35,100 nucleotides of DNA from Streptomyces spiroverticillatus (GCA_014650415.1 BMUX01000039.1:1-35100), one strand, 5' to 3'. Positions 13,582 to 22,586 are shown, counted from the stretch's first letter. Notes: generated from the letters alone by a model not told the origin. Numbers and translations are program-made.

Positions 13582-14268
13582 TCACTCGGCGGCAGCGTCA
13601 GACCAGGACTTGAGAACGCGAATTGTGGGCTTGCGATAGCTCACGTCCCGCCCCTTCTTAGTGGTGTATTCCACCAGCTCTAGCGACAGCTCGGCGAGGG
13701 CTTCCCCGCCCACCCGGTCGAGAGCGTTTTCAATCTCGTGAAGCACTTCCGCCAGCTTCCAACTGCCAGTCTGGAAACGGAAAAGGCCAAGATCGTAGCT
13801 ATCGGCAAGCCGGAACGTCACGCTGATACTCGGCGACGGCCCCCGCTTGGACTTTGCCGCCGCCTTACGGTCCTCCATAAGAGCGGGGCAGCCGCACGCC
13901 TTACCCCGGTCCTCGTCCGGCGACAGGTATTCGACTCCGTCACAGTGATGGATAAGCGCCGACCCGTTCCACAGCTTCATGTCAGACGTCACCGCGGAAG
14001 CGTCCGCAAGCACAATCTTGACGCGCTCGGCACCGGTCAGAATCTCGATGAAATTCTCAGACGTGCTGTCAGTCTCTTCCGGCTGCCCGCCCAAAAGCTG
14101 TGCGACTACGGCGGCAACGTCCGGGTCCCCGGTCGACACCCGCCACGTGGCAAGCGATTCCGGAATCCCGTTGACCTGTCGGCCCGAGTGGAAGCGGCCC
14201 ACGGTGTCATCTGAGAACGTGCCGCGCGGCATAGCGTCCGGGTCGGTCTCAAAGATACGAATTGCCAT
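13582..14268 (-). CDS. Gp3-like recombination directionality factor (predicted)
   Basis: 228 residues from an ATG at 14268 with AGGGGGA upstream. The N-terminus (MAIRIFETDPDAMPRG..FSDD, then VGRFHSGRQVNGIPESLATW and RVSTGDPDVAAVVAQLLGG) matches the conserved front of the phiC31 Gp3 family. A Cys/His cluster (HCDGVEY..., KACGCPALMEDR) is followed by SISVTFRLADSYDLGLFRF and GSWKLAEVL. Gp3 of phiC31 is the factor that turns its serine integrase from integration to excision (established for phiC31 and relatives). A large serine integrase lies at the right end of this window, so the pair is consistent. Activity here is inferred, and Gp3 relatives may also have a replication role. Confidence 0.8.
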   Translation of the reverse strand: MAIRIFETDPDAMPRGTFSDDTVGRFHSGRQVNGIPESLATWRVSTGDPDVAAVVAQLLGGQPEETDSTSENFIEILTGAERVKIVLADASAVTSDMKLWNGSALIHHCDGVEYLSPDEDRGKACGCPALMEDRKAAAKSKRGPSPSISVTFRLADSYDLGLFRFQTGSWKLAEVLHEIENALDRVGGEALAELSLELVEYTTKKGRDVSYRKPTIRVLKSWSDAAAE

Positions 14269-14280
14269 TAGTCCCCCTGG

Positions 14281-14320
14281 TTTTGGGCATGAAAAAGGGC
14301 GAGCCATTTGTGACCCGCCC
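14281..14320 (-). terminator. Terminator plus conserved CATGCCCAAAA element
   Basis: The stem GGGCG/CGCCC (14297-14301/14316-14320) is followed on the minus strand by TTTTTCATGCCCAAAA (14281-14296) and then the Gp3-like gene's ribosome-binding site. Relatives of this element lie at 16826, 26641 and 29685. Confidence 0.7.
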
Positions 14321-14341
14321 TGCTTGTCCTGGTGCTCGTTG

Positions 14342-15175
14342 TCAGGCTCGGCGCTGCGTCCCCGTCACAAGCCGTCCCACACTCTTTGCGATAGCCCGCC
14401 CGAACACGGTCTTACTCAGCCCCCGGTCCCACTCAAAGATGCGACGCAGCGTCAAGAACACGTCGAAAACTTCGCGGTCGACGCGAACGGGCTTGAACGT
14501 CCAGCCTTCCGGGGTGATATGGAGGACGGCAGCGCCGTCAAGCTCGGGCATGGGCTCGCTCGTCCCGTCCGGGGAAATCATCCGGTCCGCATTGGCGTAA
14601 GCGCTCATCTGCAACGCCACGTCCGGATATGCAGACTTGGAAGTCTTCCAGTCGACTATGAGCGTGTGCCACTCGCCGTTTTCGTGGTCGGGCGTACCGT
14701 CCTCACTGAGCCGGACCCGGAGAATGGCGTCAAAGCTGCCCGCGTACTGGTGCTCATCGGACCACGCGATATCCTCCGCGCTCACCAGCTCGGGGCGGAC
14801 AGCGTCAAGGAATTCTGCGAAGCCGGCGCGGTACGGCTCTAGGTCCGGGTGCACACGGCCGATTGCCTCACCCCGGATCATACGTTCAAAGAGATCGTGT
14901 GCGTCCGAACCGATACCCGCGCGCAGCTTCGTATAGCGGGAATGCGCGTGACGCAGATAGTCGACCGCCCCCTCTGCGTCCCGCTCGGCAATCGAGCGTA
15001 CGGCGTCGAGATTCTGCACCGCTGTTTCAGCGGTAAGGCGTGCTGCCCAATAGACAAGAAACGGCTTCGGTAGCATCCCGACGACGCTGGTTACACCGGG
15101 CAGCTTCTCGGCGTTGACAGGGTCCACGTAGAACCGTGAACCCCCGCGCTTGATAGTTCGCACGGCTGTGGGCAT
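14342..15175 (-). CDS. RecB/Cas4-like PD-(D/E)XK exonuclease
   Basis: 277 residues from an ATG at 15175 behind GAGGGGAC. Motifs: G89-x3-H93 (GIGSDAHDLFE), AGSFDAIL (Asp149), TLIVDWKTSK (Asp175-x-Lys177) and LQMSAY (Gln189-x3-Tyr193). This is the order of the RecB-type PD-(D/E)XK nucleases that phages use for recombination or DNA processing. It lies between the dNMP kinase and Gp3-like genes. No single-strand annealing protein is seen nearby, so a RecE/RecT-type pair is not complete here unless a neighbour is unrecognised. Confidence 0.85.
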   Translation of the reverse strand: MPTAVRTIKRGGSRFYVDPVNAEKLPGVTSVVGMLPKPFLVYWAARLTAETAVQNLDAVRSIAERDAEGAVDYLRHAHSRYTKLRAGIGSDAHDLFERMIRGEAIGRVHPDLEPYRAGFAEFLDAVRPELVSAEDIAWSDEHQYAGSFDAILRVRLSEDGTPDHENGEWHTLIVDWKTSKSAYPDVALQMSAYANADRMISPDGTSEPMPELDGAAVLHITPEGWTFKPVRVDREVFDVFLTLRRIFEWDRGLSKTVFGRAIAKSVGRLVTGTQRRA

Positions 15176-15208
15176 AGGTGTCCCCTCGGTGGAATTGATA
15201 GGTATTTT

Positions 15209-15796
15209 TCAGCGGCGTACGGCGAGACGGTCCGTAAGCTGGTGCAGCTCGGCGAGGGTTCCCGCGTTGCTGAGTACGGCGTCCGCCGGATAGTCGGCTA
15301 GAGCGGTCTCGCTGATGTGCTGCCGCGCGTCCGGGCTCGTCGGCTGGTGCTCGGTGCCGGGGCGGTCAATGCGGACCATGAGCGCGCCGGCGCACCGCAG
15401 CGAGTCGGCTTCGTTGGGATGCCGTACATCGGTAATGACCACGGGAAGCCCCCACCGGTCGGCCGTACCGATCTTGTCCAGCGTCATGCGAAGCCAGTAA
15501 TCCGGGTCGTCTGTGCGGATCGCTTCCCCGAACCGTTGCAGGGTCCGGCGCACTTCCGGGTACTCCCGCTTCGCCCGGTCCCACCCGTACCGGCGGATGA
15601 GATCAGACAGCCGGATCGGCAACGCCCCGAGCGGGGTGCTCTCGGCCCCGATAATCGGGTCAAGCCGCAGAGCGGTTTCCCGGAGCGGGTCCGCAACGGC
15701 AACCGGGGTGAACTGGAAACGCTCAACGAGCCGGCGGGCAACGGTGTCCTTCCCCGAGCCCGCACGGCCCATAAGCGCGATGTGGCGGTAGGTCAC
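15209..15796 (-). CDS. Deoxynucleoside monophosphate kinase
   Basis: 195 residues from a GTG at 15796 that overlaps the holin stop (GTGA). The P-loop GRAGSGKDT is at residues 9-17, and VVITDVRHPNEADSLR matches the dNMP kinase family of phages (T4 gene 1-like). It would phosphorylate dNMPs to dNDPs to feed phage DNA synthesis. Its coupling to the lysis operon is unusual: a nucleotide-metabolism gene expressed behind the holin suggests readthrough from late to early genes. Confidence 0.88.
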   Translation of the reverse strand: MTYRHIALMGRAGSGKDTVARRLVERFQFTPVAVADPLRETALRLDPIIGAESTPLGALPIRLSDLIRRYGWDRAKREYPEVRRTLQRFGEAIRTDDPDYWLRMTLDKIGTADRWGLPVVITDVRHPNEADSLRCAGALMVRIDRPGTEHQPTSPDARQHISETALADYPADAVLSNAGTLAELHQLTDRLAVRR

Positions 15797-15996
15797 GCGC
15801 CGGCGCCCGAGTCGCCACCGGCCGCAGTGGTCTTGCGGTCCTCGGTGCGCTGGACAGCCTCACCCGTGCCGAGCACAGCGGCAGCGAGTCCGAGGATCAG
15901 CGCGGACGGCAGCTCGGGGACGTAGTGGACGACCAGGGCGAGAGCGGCGACCAGGACGGCATAGATGCGGGCAGGGTGCGACTTGATGAACGACAT
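15793..15996 (-). CDS. Holin
   Basis: 67 residues from an ATG at 15996 with AAGGGG six bases upstream. MSFIKSHPAR is followed by two hydrophobic segments (IYAVLVAALALVVHYV and ALILGLAAAVLGTG) with a short PELPS turn, then a charged tail (RTEDRKTTAAGG). Small size, two membrane spans and position just after the endolysin gene fit a holin that opens the inner membrane at lysis. Confidence 0.85.
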   Translation of the reverse strand: MSFIKSHPARIYAVLVAALALVVHYVPELPSALILGLAAAVLGTGEAVQRTEDRKTTAAGGDSGAGA

Positions 15997-16042
15997 GGGA
16001 TTCCCCTTTGTGATTGCTGTCTGTGAACGGATTGGATTTGCA

Positions 16043-16066
16043 GTTCCGAGCTGGTCCCCGCGGAAC
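16043..16066 (-). terminator. Weak hairpin after endolysin gene
   Basis: GTTCCG (16043-16048) with CGGAAC (16061-16066), between endolysin and holin genes. There is no U-tract, so it may only modulate holin expression. Confidence 0.3.
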
Positions 16067-16089
16067 GGGTCGACCGTCACGGAACGTGG

Positions 16090-16812
16090 TCAGGAACGGG
16101 GCACGCGAAGTGCGTCCCACGTGCTCTTGCCGGGCCACCCGTCGGCGTCCACACCGGTAAAGCCCTGCTTGCGCTGCCACTTCGCGTAGCTCTGCCGGTC
16201 GGCGTCCGACCACTGCGGCCCCGGGCCGGTGACGTACGCGGAACAGCCCTCGGCAACGAGCCGCCGGCCCATGGCAGTGATCAGCGGAGAGCGGGGCGAG
16301 GACCGGAAGAACTCGGCACCCGGGAACGGCGCAATGCCGCTCGGCGCGCTGTACGCGGGACGTCCGAACCCAAGAACCACGCTTCGCGTCCTGGTCCGGC
16401 GGTAGACCCCGTCACCGTTGGACTGACTGCCCGCGTTGCTCGCGCTGGTGTTGCCCTCAATGGTGCGGACGGGCGTGTTCGGTCCCGCAGAGTCCTCGGT
16501 GACAAGCCCAACATGATCAGCAACGGGACCCCCGTCCCAACTGAAGAACACGACGTCCCCACGTCGCGCGGCTGCCGTTCGGCCATGCCACCGACCGAGA
16601 GCCTTGAAAAAGTTCACATGGCTCGGGCAGTAGGCGAAGTGTCCGACCACGGACGCATTCCCGCTGTCTGCCGCCCACTTGCTTACGGCCATGTCGCACC
16701 ATGGGTTGAAGTTCAGCCCGTACCACCGGCCGAACGACGTGTCATTGTTCCGTCCTTCCTTGTATCCGAGTGACGCCGTTGCGGCGCTGATCATTGCGTC
16801 TACGGTCCCCAT
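16090..16812 (-). CDS. Endolysin: CHAP amidase/peptidase with PG-binding domain
   Basis: 240 residues from an ATG at 16812. The N-terminal CHAP domain has NPWCDMAVSKW (Cys39), GDVVFFSWDGG, then ADHVGLVTED (His100) and a TIEGNTS strand carrying the third catalytic residue. The C-terminal 55 residues (SYAKWQRKQGFTGVDADGWP, then GKSTWDAL) are a peptidoglycan-binding module typical of Streptomyces phage lysins. No signal peptide is seen, so release through the holin is expected. Next to the holin gene. Confidence 0.92.
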   Translation of the reverse strand: MGTVDAMISAATASLGYKEGRNNDTSFGRWYGLNFNPWCDMAVSKWAADSGNASVVGHFAYCPSHVNFFKALGRWHGRTAAARRGDVVFFSWDGGPVADHVGLVTEDSAGPNTPVRTIEGNTSASNAGSQSNGDGVYRRTRTRSVVLGFGRPAYSAPSGIAPFPGAEFFRSSPRSPLITAMGRRLVAEGCSAYVTGPGPQWSDADRQSYAKWQRKQGFTGVDADGWPGKSTWDALRVPRS

Positions 16813-16825
16813 AGTTTCCCCCTTG

Positions 16826-16869
16826 TTTTGGGCATGAAAAAGCCCCGCCCGGTAAGCCCGAACGGGGCT
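16826..16869 (-). terminator. Terminator plus conserved CATGCCCAAAA element
   Basis: AGCCCCG (16841-16847) with CGGGGCT (16863-16869), then TTTTTCATGCCCAAAAC on the minus strand before the endolysin start. Confidence 0.8.
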
Positions 16870-16886
16870 GGTGTGTCGTCCTGGTG

Positions 16887-17147
16887 CTACTGGCCGGCGA
16901 GCTTCACCACCGTGAGACCGGCAGCAACTACCGTCGCCACGCCGGTAATCAGCGCGACAGGAAGAACGAACTTCCCGCGCTCCGACTCAAGACCCCGAAT
17001 GCGGGTCTCGTGATCCTCTAGCGTGTCGTCCACGTTCTCCCCTTGCTGTGCAAGTGCGCGCACGTCCTCGCGGGTACCGATCACCTCGCGGTAAATCTCA
17101 CGAATCCCTATGTGGACCCCTAGCGGGTCGGGAGTCTCGTCCCCCAT
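16887..17147 (-). CDS. Coiled-coil protein with C-terminal membrane anchor
   Basis: 86 residues from an ATG at 17147 behind AGGAGGGGGA. The first half is charged and heptad-like (IREIYREVIGTREDVRALAQ, then DTLEDHETRIRGLESERGK). The last 26 residues (FVLPVALITGVATVVAAGLT, then VVKLAGQ) form one membrane span. It lies between the tail-tip gene and the endolysin, where phages often keep an accessory holin or spanin-like protein. It could be a second holin. Confidence 0.7.
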   Translation of the reverse strand: MGDETPDPLGVHIGIREIYREVIGTREDVRALAQQGENVDDTLEDHETRIRGLESERGKFVLPVALITGVATVVAAGLTVVKLAGQ

Positions 17148-17159
17148 GAATCCCCCTCC

Positions 17160-19379
17160 TTATGCGGGCGGGGCCGCTGTGGGGTCAACGGGTGGGTCTG
17201 GTGACAACCCCGTGTCCGTAGGGGCCCCGTTTGCTTTGGTCCCGCGCAGCGTGAGTGTCTGTGTGATGCGTCCCGAGCTGCCCGACGCCTTAATACCGAT
17301 CACCCATGCAAGGGTGTCGAGTTGGGCACCCGTGGTATCCCGGACCCGCACCACGTCGCCTAGCTCAATGCGCGGGTCGGGCAGGATCTCAACTGATTGC
17401 AGCAACGGAATTGGGTAAGCCCCTGCATCCCGTAGTGCGTTCGCGAGGGTCTGCGCGGCAGTAAGAGTCTGCACCCACCCGCGAACATCGTGCTCGTATT
17501 CCTGTACCCCATAAGCCCGTTGGCTGTCCGCATGAACGGCGGAAGCCCGGTACGGGGCGGGTTCTCGGTCTGCCTTGATGGTCGAGAGAATCGCCCCGTG
17601 GTAATACACCGTGGCGGTTCCCCGGTTCCGCAGCGAGAGCGTCAGTAGCCCGCCCTCGCGCCGCATGGACGTTTCGACACTGCGCGGGTCAAGGTCCGTG
17701 GTAGCTGCCGCACCGGCCCGGATGATGACCCGGTCAGGCGTGGTCACGGGGGCCCCGGTCTGGAGACACTGCGGGGTGCGCGGGTCTGCGGCTGTCTCCT
17801 GAATTGGGATGGTGCGCACCAGAGTTGTTCCCGCTGCAATGGCCGTAACTGCCGGACTGTCTGTCAGATTCTCCAGCCCGGATGCCCGGACGCTGGACCA
17901 ATCCGCCACGGTGACGGTAACCGCATTGCGGCACGCGTCGATTTCCTCAGTAAGCGTGAGCGAGCCGAGTTCCCGGGCAGACGTCACCGTGACTCCTGCG
18001 GTAGCCGGTGTGGTCGCCCACCGTGCGTAGCTGTTCCACCGAAATTGGCCGTTCGGCAGGAACTCGGCGGTGGACAGCGTGGCCCGAGCAATCTCCGTGA
18101 TGACGTCCCATGCGCTCCCCTTAACAGCGGGGAGAGTGCGAAGAGCGAATGCGGGACGTGTCAGTGCAGCCGTTCGCTGCCATGTCCCCCGCTGCGTGAT
18201 CTCTGCCGTTGTCGTAGGGCGGGTCGGAGGAGTGGACATCTGAAAGCATTCCGCGTGCGCATTGTTGAGCCCGAACCGTACTTTGGTCACGGCGGAATGC
18301 GTCATCGTCGGGGCATCGAGAAACCCGTCATTGAATGTGAACGGGTCACCACTTCCCAGCGTGACAACGGGTGTGATCGTGAGCCGCGCGGCACTACGTA
18401 CCCACCAGCCCACATGCATGGGCCGGTCCACGGTCGACATTGACGCCCAAGTCCACGTCAGAGACGGGTTTTTTGTTGGGTCCGGGTCCGCCCCACAAGA
18501 TGCGGTGAGGGTGCCCTTTGTAAAGTTGGCGGTAAGCGTGAGGTAGTTGAATCGCCCTTCCACCAGCGACCAAGACGATTGAATCTCAACTGTCGAGTCC
18601 CCATGTGGCGGTTTGTTGACCGCCCAAAACTCGAACCACAGACCGGCGGTGCGACCGAAGAGAGGCATGCTCTCGGGCACGTAGGTGGCCTGATAGGGAG
18701 TTCCCCACCCGCCCTCGGCAGCACACTCAAAGGGTGCCCCGGCCTTGTACCACTCGCCCCACCCGCCAGACGTTGTTTCGAGATAGCCGATATTCGCGGC
18801 AATGCCACCGTGCAGTGACACGTACAGCGCGCTGTCCGGGCGGGGTGGTGGGCATGTATAGATGCCCGCATTCCGTAGCAGGTGGTCAACCACCCATTCC
18901 GGGGAAGCCGCCCACGACGTCCCCCACCCGCGTAGCGCCCCCTCGGGCCGTGGCACGCGTGCGGGCATCCGCAGACGCTCCGCACCGTCGAGCGCGGAGA
19001 GCTGGACCAAGTCGCCCCCGGACTCAGCAGAGCGGGAACGGAGCGAACCGCGGAATGCCGGAAGCGGGCTACCGACTCCCCACCCGTGTGTCACGGACTG
19101 TCCGGGGCGGGTCACGTCACTCGTTGCTCGCGGAGCCCATGGCCCGTACAGCGCGGGGGCCGACTGTCCGCCGGCGCCCACCAGGGACAGCCCGAGTTGG
19201 GCACTCGACACCCCGCTGTAAGCACGCATGGCGTCCGGCAGATCGGTCCCGTAACTCTGATCCAGCGACCACGATTCCACCTGTGCAGTAACGTCCTGCC
19301 CACCGAGCCGGGTGGCGTGTGCGGGTTGCCGTTCGCTCGCCCCAAGTGCATTCACCTGTACGGCAGTTGCTTCCTTCAC
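17160..19379 (-). CDS. Minor tail / tail-tip protein
   Basis: 739 residues from a GTG at 19379 overlapping the stop of the gene before it (GTGA). Segments such as SYGTDLPDAMRAYSGVSSAQ near the N-terminus and IELGDVVRVRDTTGAQLD near the C-terminus are typical of tail-hub proteins of actinophages. The middle looks like a carbohydrate-binding or jelly-roll region (LYVSLHGGIAANIGYLETTS, then TVEIQSSWSLVEG). It probably joins the tail tip and contacts the host. It is the last tail gene before lysis, so it may also be the receptor-binding protein. Confidence 0.75.
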   Translation of the reverse strand: MKEATAVQVNALGASERQPAHATRLGGQDVTAQVESWSLDQSYGTDLPDAMRAYSGVSSAQLGLSLVGAGGQSAPALYGPWAPRATSDVTRPGQSVTHGWGVGSPLPAFRGSLRSRSAESGGDLVQLSALDGAERLRMPARVPRPEGALRGWGTSWAASPEWVVDHLLRNAGIYTCPPPRPDSALYVSLHGGIAANIGYLETTSGGWGEWYKAGAPFECAAEGGWGTPYQATYVPESMPLFGRTAGLWFEFWAVNKPPHGDSTVEIQSSWSLVEGRFNYLTLTANFTKGTLTASCGADPDPTKNPSLTWTWASMSTVDRPMHVGWWVRSAARLTITPVVTLGSGDPFTFNDGFLDAPTMTHSAVTKVRFGLNNAHAECFQMSTPPTRPTTTAEITQRGTWQRTAALTRPAFALRTLPAVKGSAWDVITEIARATLSTAEFLPNGQFRWNSYARWATTPATAGVTVTSARELGSLTLTEEIDACRNAVTVTVADWSSVRASGLENLTDSPAVTAIAAGTTLVRTIPIQETAADPRTPQCLQTGAPVTTPDRVIIRAGAAATTDLDPRSVETSMRREGGLLTLSLRNRGTATVYYHGAILSTIKADREPAPYRASAVHADSQRAYGVQEYEHDVRGWVQTLTAAQTLANALRDAGAYPIPLLQSVEILPDPRIELGDVVRVRDTTGAQLDTLAWVIGIKASGSSGRITQTLTLRGTKANGAPTDTGLSPDPPVDPTAAPPA

Positions 19380-20194
19380 GGGGTCACCGCCACCAGTTCC
19401 AGGCCGATATCCCGGTAAGCCCCGTCACCGGACGTGGCCGAGTGCGAGTAGCCCGTGATGCTGTACGGGCCGCACCCGTCGCCCGTTGGCCGGTCTCCCG
19501 CAATCAACTGCGCTGCCCGGTATCCCAATGCGAGCACCGCCCCACTGATGTAATAGCTGCCTTCCTTTAGTCGTACTGAGGGCTGCACAGAGACAGCCCC
19601 CGAGGGTGCCACCGCTTCCAGGGGAACCCCGGGATTCCCGCGTGACGTAGCGACAACCTTATTGGCGCTGTCGTACCACGTGAGGTATATGCCATCGGTG
19701 TAAGAAATCAGCAGAGAGTACGGCCACCACGTGATAGGCACCCCGGCATGCACCGGGAACCGGGCAACCCGTGTGTGCCATACCCACACCAATTCGACAG
19801 ACTCCCCGGCAGGAGGTTTTGCAGTGAAAATGACCGAGCCGCTAGCCATCCGCAAGACTTCCCCGTATCGCTGATCGAAAGACCATTGCGCTACACCGTC
19901 GGCCATTAGTCCGGCCGCCTGTGCGGGGGCGAGCATGTTGCCCGAGAGCGGGTCCAAGACCACTATGGGCCCGATTCCGTCCACCCGTTCAACAAGCCGG
20001 TCCAGGTGGGCGACGTCCGCGCGTTGCATTGCCTCCCACTGGAGTTTGAGCCGGCGAGGACGCACGGGCGGCACCCACGTGGTGACGCCCCCTTCCAGCG
20101 CGCGGAACTCGCTAACCCCTAGGTCCGGTGAACGGTCGAATGACTTAGCCCCATCCGTGATTTCCCGGAGCGCACCAGGACGACCAATCCACAT
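19376..20194 (-). CDS. Distal tail (Dit-like) protein
   Basis: 272 residues from an ATG at 20194 with GGAGGTAAGG upstream. It begins MWIGRPGALREITDGAKSFD. Its position directly after the tape measure gene (four-base gap) is the classic place of the distal tail protein, which forms a ring at the tail end. The C-terminal half (RLKEGSYYISGAVLALGYR, ending IGLELVAVTP) is beta-rich. The assignment rests mostly on gene order. Confidence 0.65.
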   Translation of the reverse strand: MWIGRPGALREITDGAKSFDRSPDLGVSEFRALEGGVTTWVPPVRPRRLKLQWEAMQRADVAHLDRLVERVDGIGPIVVLDPLSGNMLAPAQAAGLMADGVAQWSFDQRYGEVLRMASGSVIFTAKPPAGESVELVWVWHTRVARFPVHAGVPITWWPYSLLISYTDGIYLTWYDSANKVVATSRGNPGVPLEAVAPSGAVSVQPSVRLKEGSYYISGAVLALGYRAAQLIAGDRPTGDGCGPYSITGYSHSATSGDGAYRDIGLELVAVTP

Positions 20195-20198
20195 ACCC

Positions 20199-22586
20199 TT
20201 ACCTCCTTCCCAATACGCGATTACCCTGCACCACCGCGCGGGCTATCTCCTCACTGCCGATCTTGACGACCACATCCGGCACGGCAGCCGCGCGGATTTC
20301 GCGCAAGTAGTTTTCGAATGCCTCTTGCCGTGCGTCGTTAGCTCTCGACAACAGGGGCTTAGGCGTGCTGACAGCGGGCACCTTCGGAATCGTCACCATG
20401 GCTTTAAGGCGCGCGTCTAGAGCGTGCTGTTCGGCGTCAATACCTTCGATGATGCCGGGTGGAATCCACCGGCCGATCTCATCACGCATGAGACGCGACG
20501 GGGAGTTGATTCCGAGCGCCTTAGCGATCGGCCCGGGGATAATGTCTTTTGCCCACCCGAGCAGTTTCCCGGCGAGCCATTTTCCGAGCGCTTTCACACC
20601 CTCCCAGAGCCCGCGTACGAGGTCTTTCCCCTTATCGACCAGGAGACTGCCGAAGTCGCCTAGTGCCGAAAGGAGTTTCTTCGGGAGCCCTTGCAGCCAG
20701 AGTATGAATTCTGCCAGTTTTACGAGGGCTTGCTTTCCGAAATCCTTGACCCACTTCAGAGCGTCGCCAAACGACGAACCGATTTTCACCACCCAACCGA
20801 TAGCGTCGCCTATCCAGCCGATCACGGTACCGAGAGCCGAGATCAAACCCGAAAAGATGGGCCCCGCCAGATCCACGATTACCGGGATGACGGCCCCGAG
20901 GATCTTGGCCGCCAACTGGCCGACCCACGAGATGATAGACGTCACGACCGAGATGACGGGCTGCGCTTTCTGGACCAGCTCGGCGAGTTTCCCGCCTATA
21001 AGCTGGACAGCAGGAACCACCCGAGTGCCGATGAACTCGGCGAAAGCCGAAATGATCGGCTGCACATTCTCGACAAACGCCGCGTAGACTTTCATTGCTG
21101 CGGGCAGCACGTACTCCGTGAAAATGCTCGCGAGCCCACTAAGGATCGGCGAAAGCGAGCTAGAGATAGCCGACCACAGCGACATAAGGGCCGGGGCGAG
21201 TTGCGTGGAAACGACGTTCCACACGCCTTGTAAAGCTGGCAGCACGGTCGTCGTGAATATCTGCACCAGCCCGGACAGGCTCGGCGCGAGGGCGTCACGA
21301 ACGGTTGTTACCAGCCCCATTAGGGACTGTCCGAGCCCGGATATGGAAGCCCCGCCGGACCCGCCCGTGAACACCCCGAAGAACCCCGTTACGAGGTTCT
21401 TTCCGGCGCTTAGAGCGGGTCCAAATGTGGACGACAGGAAGCCGCCGAAAGACGTCAGAGCGGGAATGACAGTCCCGCCCATGAAATTCGTTAGCCCGAC
21501 TTCCAGCGAGCGTTTGAACTGCTCTACCTTTGCGCCCGCGTTGTTGTGCAGGGCGTCGCCCATCCGCCCGGCTGCCCCGGCGGTATCACCGAGAGCCTTA
21601 ACCGCAGTAGCGGGATTCAGTGCGAAAAGCGCTTGCCCAAGGTCCTCGGCTTTGGTGCCGAATAGACCGACTGCCGCAGCGTTCCTTTCGGCAGGGTCCT
21701 TAATGGCCTTGATGCCGTCTAGGACTTGCTGCAACCCTTGTCGGGCACCAGCCCCGCCACCTGCGATTTTCTTGGTCATGGACTCGGCATTGAGTCCAAT
21801 TGCTGTGTACGCTTCGGCGCTTGCCTTAGACCCGTCGGTTGCCCGGATCTGGAATTCCTTCAGGGCATCGGCAACGGTGTCCGTGTCCCTCGCGCCCGCT
21901 TGCAAGCCTTGGGACATGAGCCCCATGGCGTCCTTAGCGGAAAGACCAAGATCCCTAAACTTCGTGCTGTACTCGTTAAACGTGTCCGCCATGTCGTCGG
22001 CACGCGGACCCATACGCTGCATTCCCGCAGTGAGAATGTCCAGCGCTTCCGTGCCGTCTTTCGCGAGACCGTTTTTCAGGATCTGCCCGACCGCATTACT
22101 GGTCTGCGCTAGGTCCAGCTCGAAAGTATCGGACAGGTCAGAGACCCGTCCGGTTATCGATTCAATCTGCGCGTTGGTGGCGTCCGGCGGGAGAATGCCC
22201 GAGCGCATGACGCCCGAGATTGCCGCCGCCGCTTCCTCCACCGAGCCCGTCACGCCATGGGCGTAGAGCTGTCCGGCAGCCTTTCCGTAGCGGGCGGCTT
22301 CCGCGGGAGTGCTGCCAAGGGTCGCTTGGATCTTGCCGTCAATGCCGCTCTGTGCGAGAGCGTCACCGAAGCCTTTGACCAAGACAGCCATTGCGGCAAT
22401 GCCCACGGCAGCCAATCCGCCCTTGAGGACTCCACCCATTTTCCCGGTGAAGCCCTCGCCGGCTGCTTGCCCGCCCTCGGCCCCCGCAGATGCCGCAGGA
22501 CCCGTTACCTGTCTTTCGAGTTCGCCCGCGAACCCCTGTACTTCGGGGACCACGGACACGTACCCCATGCCGACTTCAACGGCCAT
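20199..22586 (-). CDS. Tape measure protein
   Basis: 795 residues from an ATG at 22586. It has an Ala/Gly-rich N-terminus, an early membrane-like stretch (GGLAAVGIAAMAVLVKGFGD), a TP901-type core (TFELDLAQTSNAVGQILKNG, then DILTAGMQRMGPRADDMADT) and long hydrophobic helices (IFTTTVLPALQGVWNVV, VIPVIVDLAGPIFSGLISAL). It sets tail length and passes to the cell during infection. By the usual 1.5 angstrom per residue rule it would specify a tail of about 120 nm (estimate). Confidence 0.93.
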   Translation of the reverse strand: MAVEVGMGYVSVVPEVQGFAGELERQVTGPAASAGAEGGQAAGEGFTGKMGGVLKGGLAAVGIAAMAVLVKGFGDALAQSGIDGKIQATLGSTPAEAARYGKAAGQLYAHGVTGSVEEAAAAISGVMRSGILPPDATNAQIESITGRVSDLSDTFELDLAQTSNAVGQILKNGLAKDGTEALDILTAGMQRMGPRADDMADTFNEYSTKFRDLGLSAKDAMGLMSQGLQAGARDTDTVADALKEFQIRATDGSKASAEAYTAIGLNAESMTKKIAGGGAGARQGLQQVLDGIKAIKDPAERNAAAVGLFGTKAEDLGQALFALNPATAVKALGDTAGAAGRMGDALHNNAGAKVEQFKRSLEVGLTNFMGGTVIPALTSFGGFLSSTFGPALSAGKNLVTGFFGVFTGGSGGASISGLGQSLMGLVTTVRDALAPSLSGLVQIFTTTVLPALQGVWNVVSTQLAPALMSLWSAISSSLSPILSGLASIFTEYVLPAAMKVYAAFVENVQPIISAFAEFIGTRVVPAVQLIGGKLAELVQKAQPVISVVTSIISWVGQLAAKILGAVIPVIVDLAGPIFSGLISALGTVIGWIGDAIGWVVKIGSSFGDALKWVKDFGKQALVKLAEFILWLQGLPKKLLSALGDFGSLLVDKGKDLVRGLWEGVKALGKWLAGKLLGWAKDIIPGPIAKALGINSPSRLMRDEIGRWIPPGIIEGIDAEQHALDARLKAMVTIPKVPAVSTPKPLLSRANDARQEAFENYLREIRAAAVPDVVVKIGSEEIARAVVQGNRVLGRR

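Noticed and set aside
20365..22266. Long rightward open frames opposite the tape measure gene
   Set aside because: No ribosome-binding sites, Ser/Pro/Arg-rich antisense composition and no recognisable motif; the minus-strand gene is clear.
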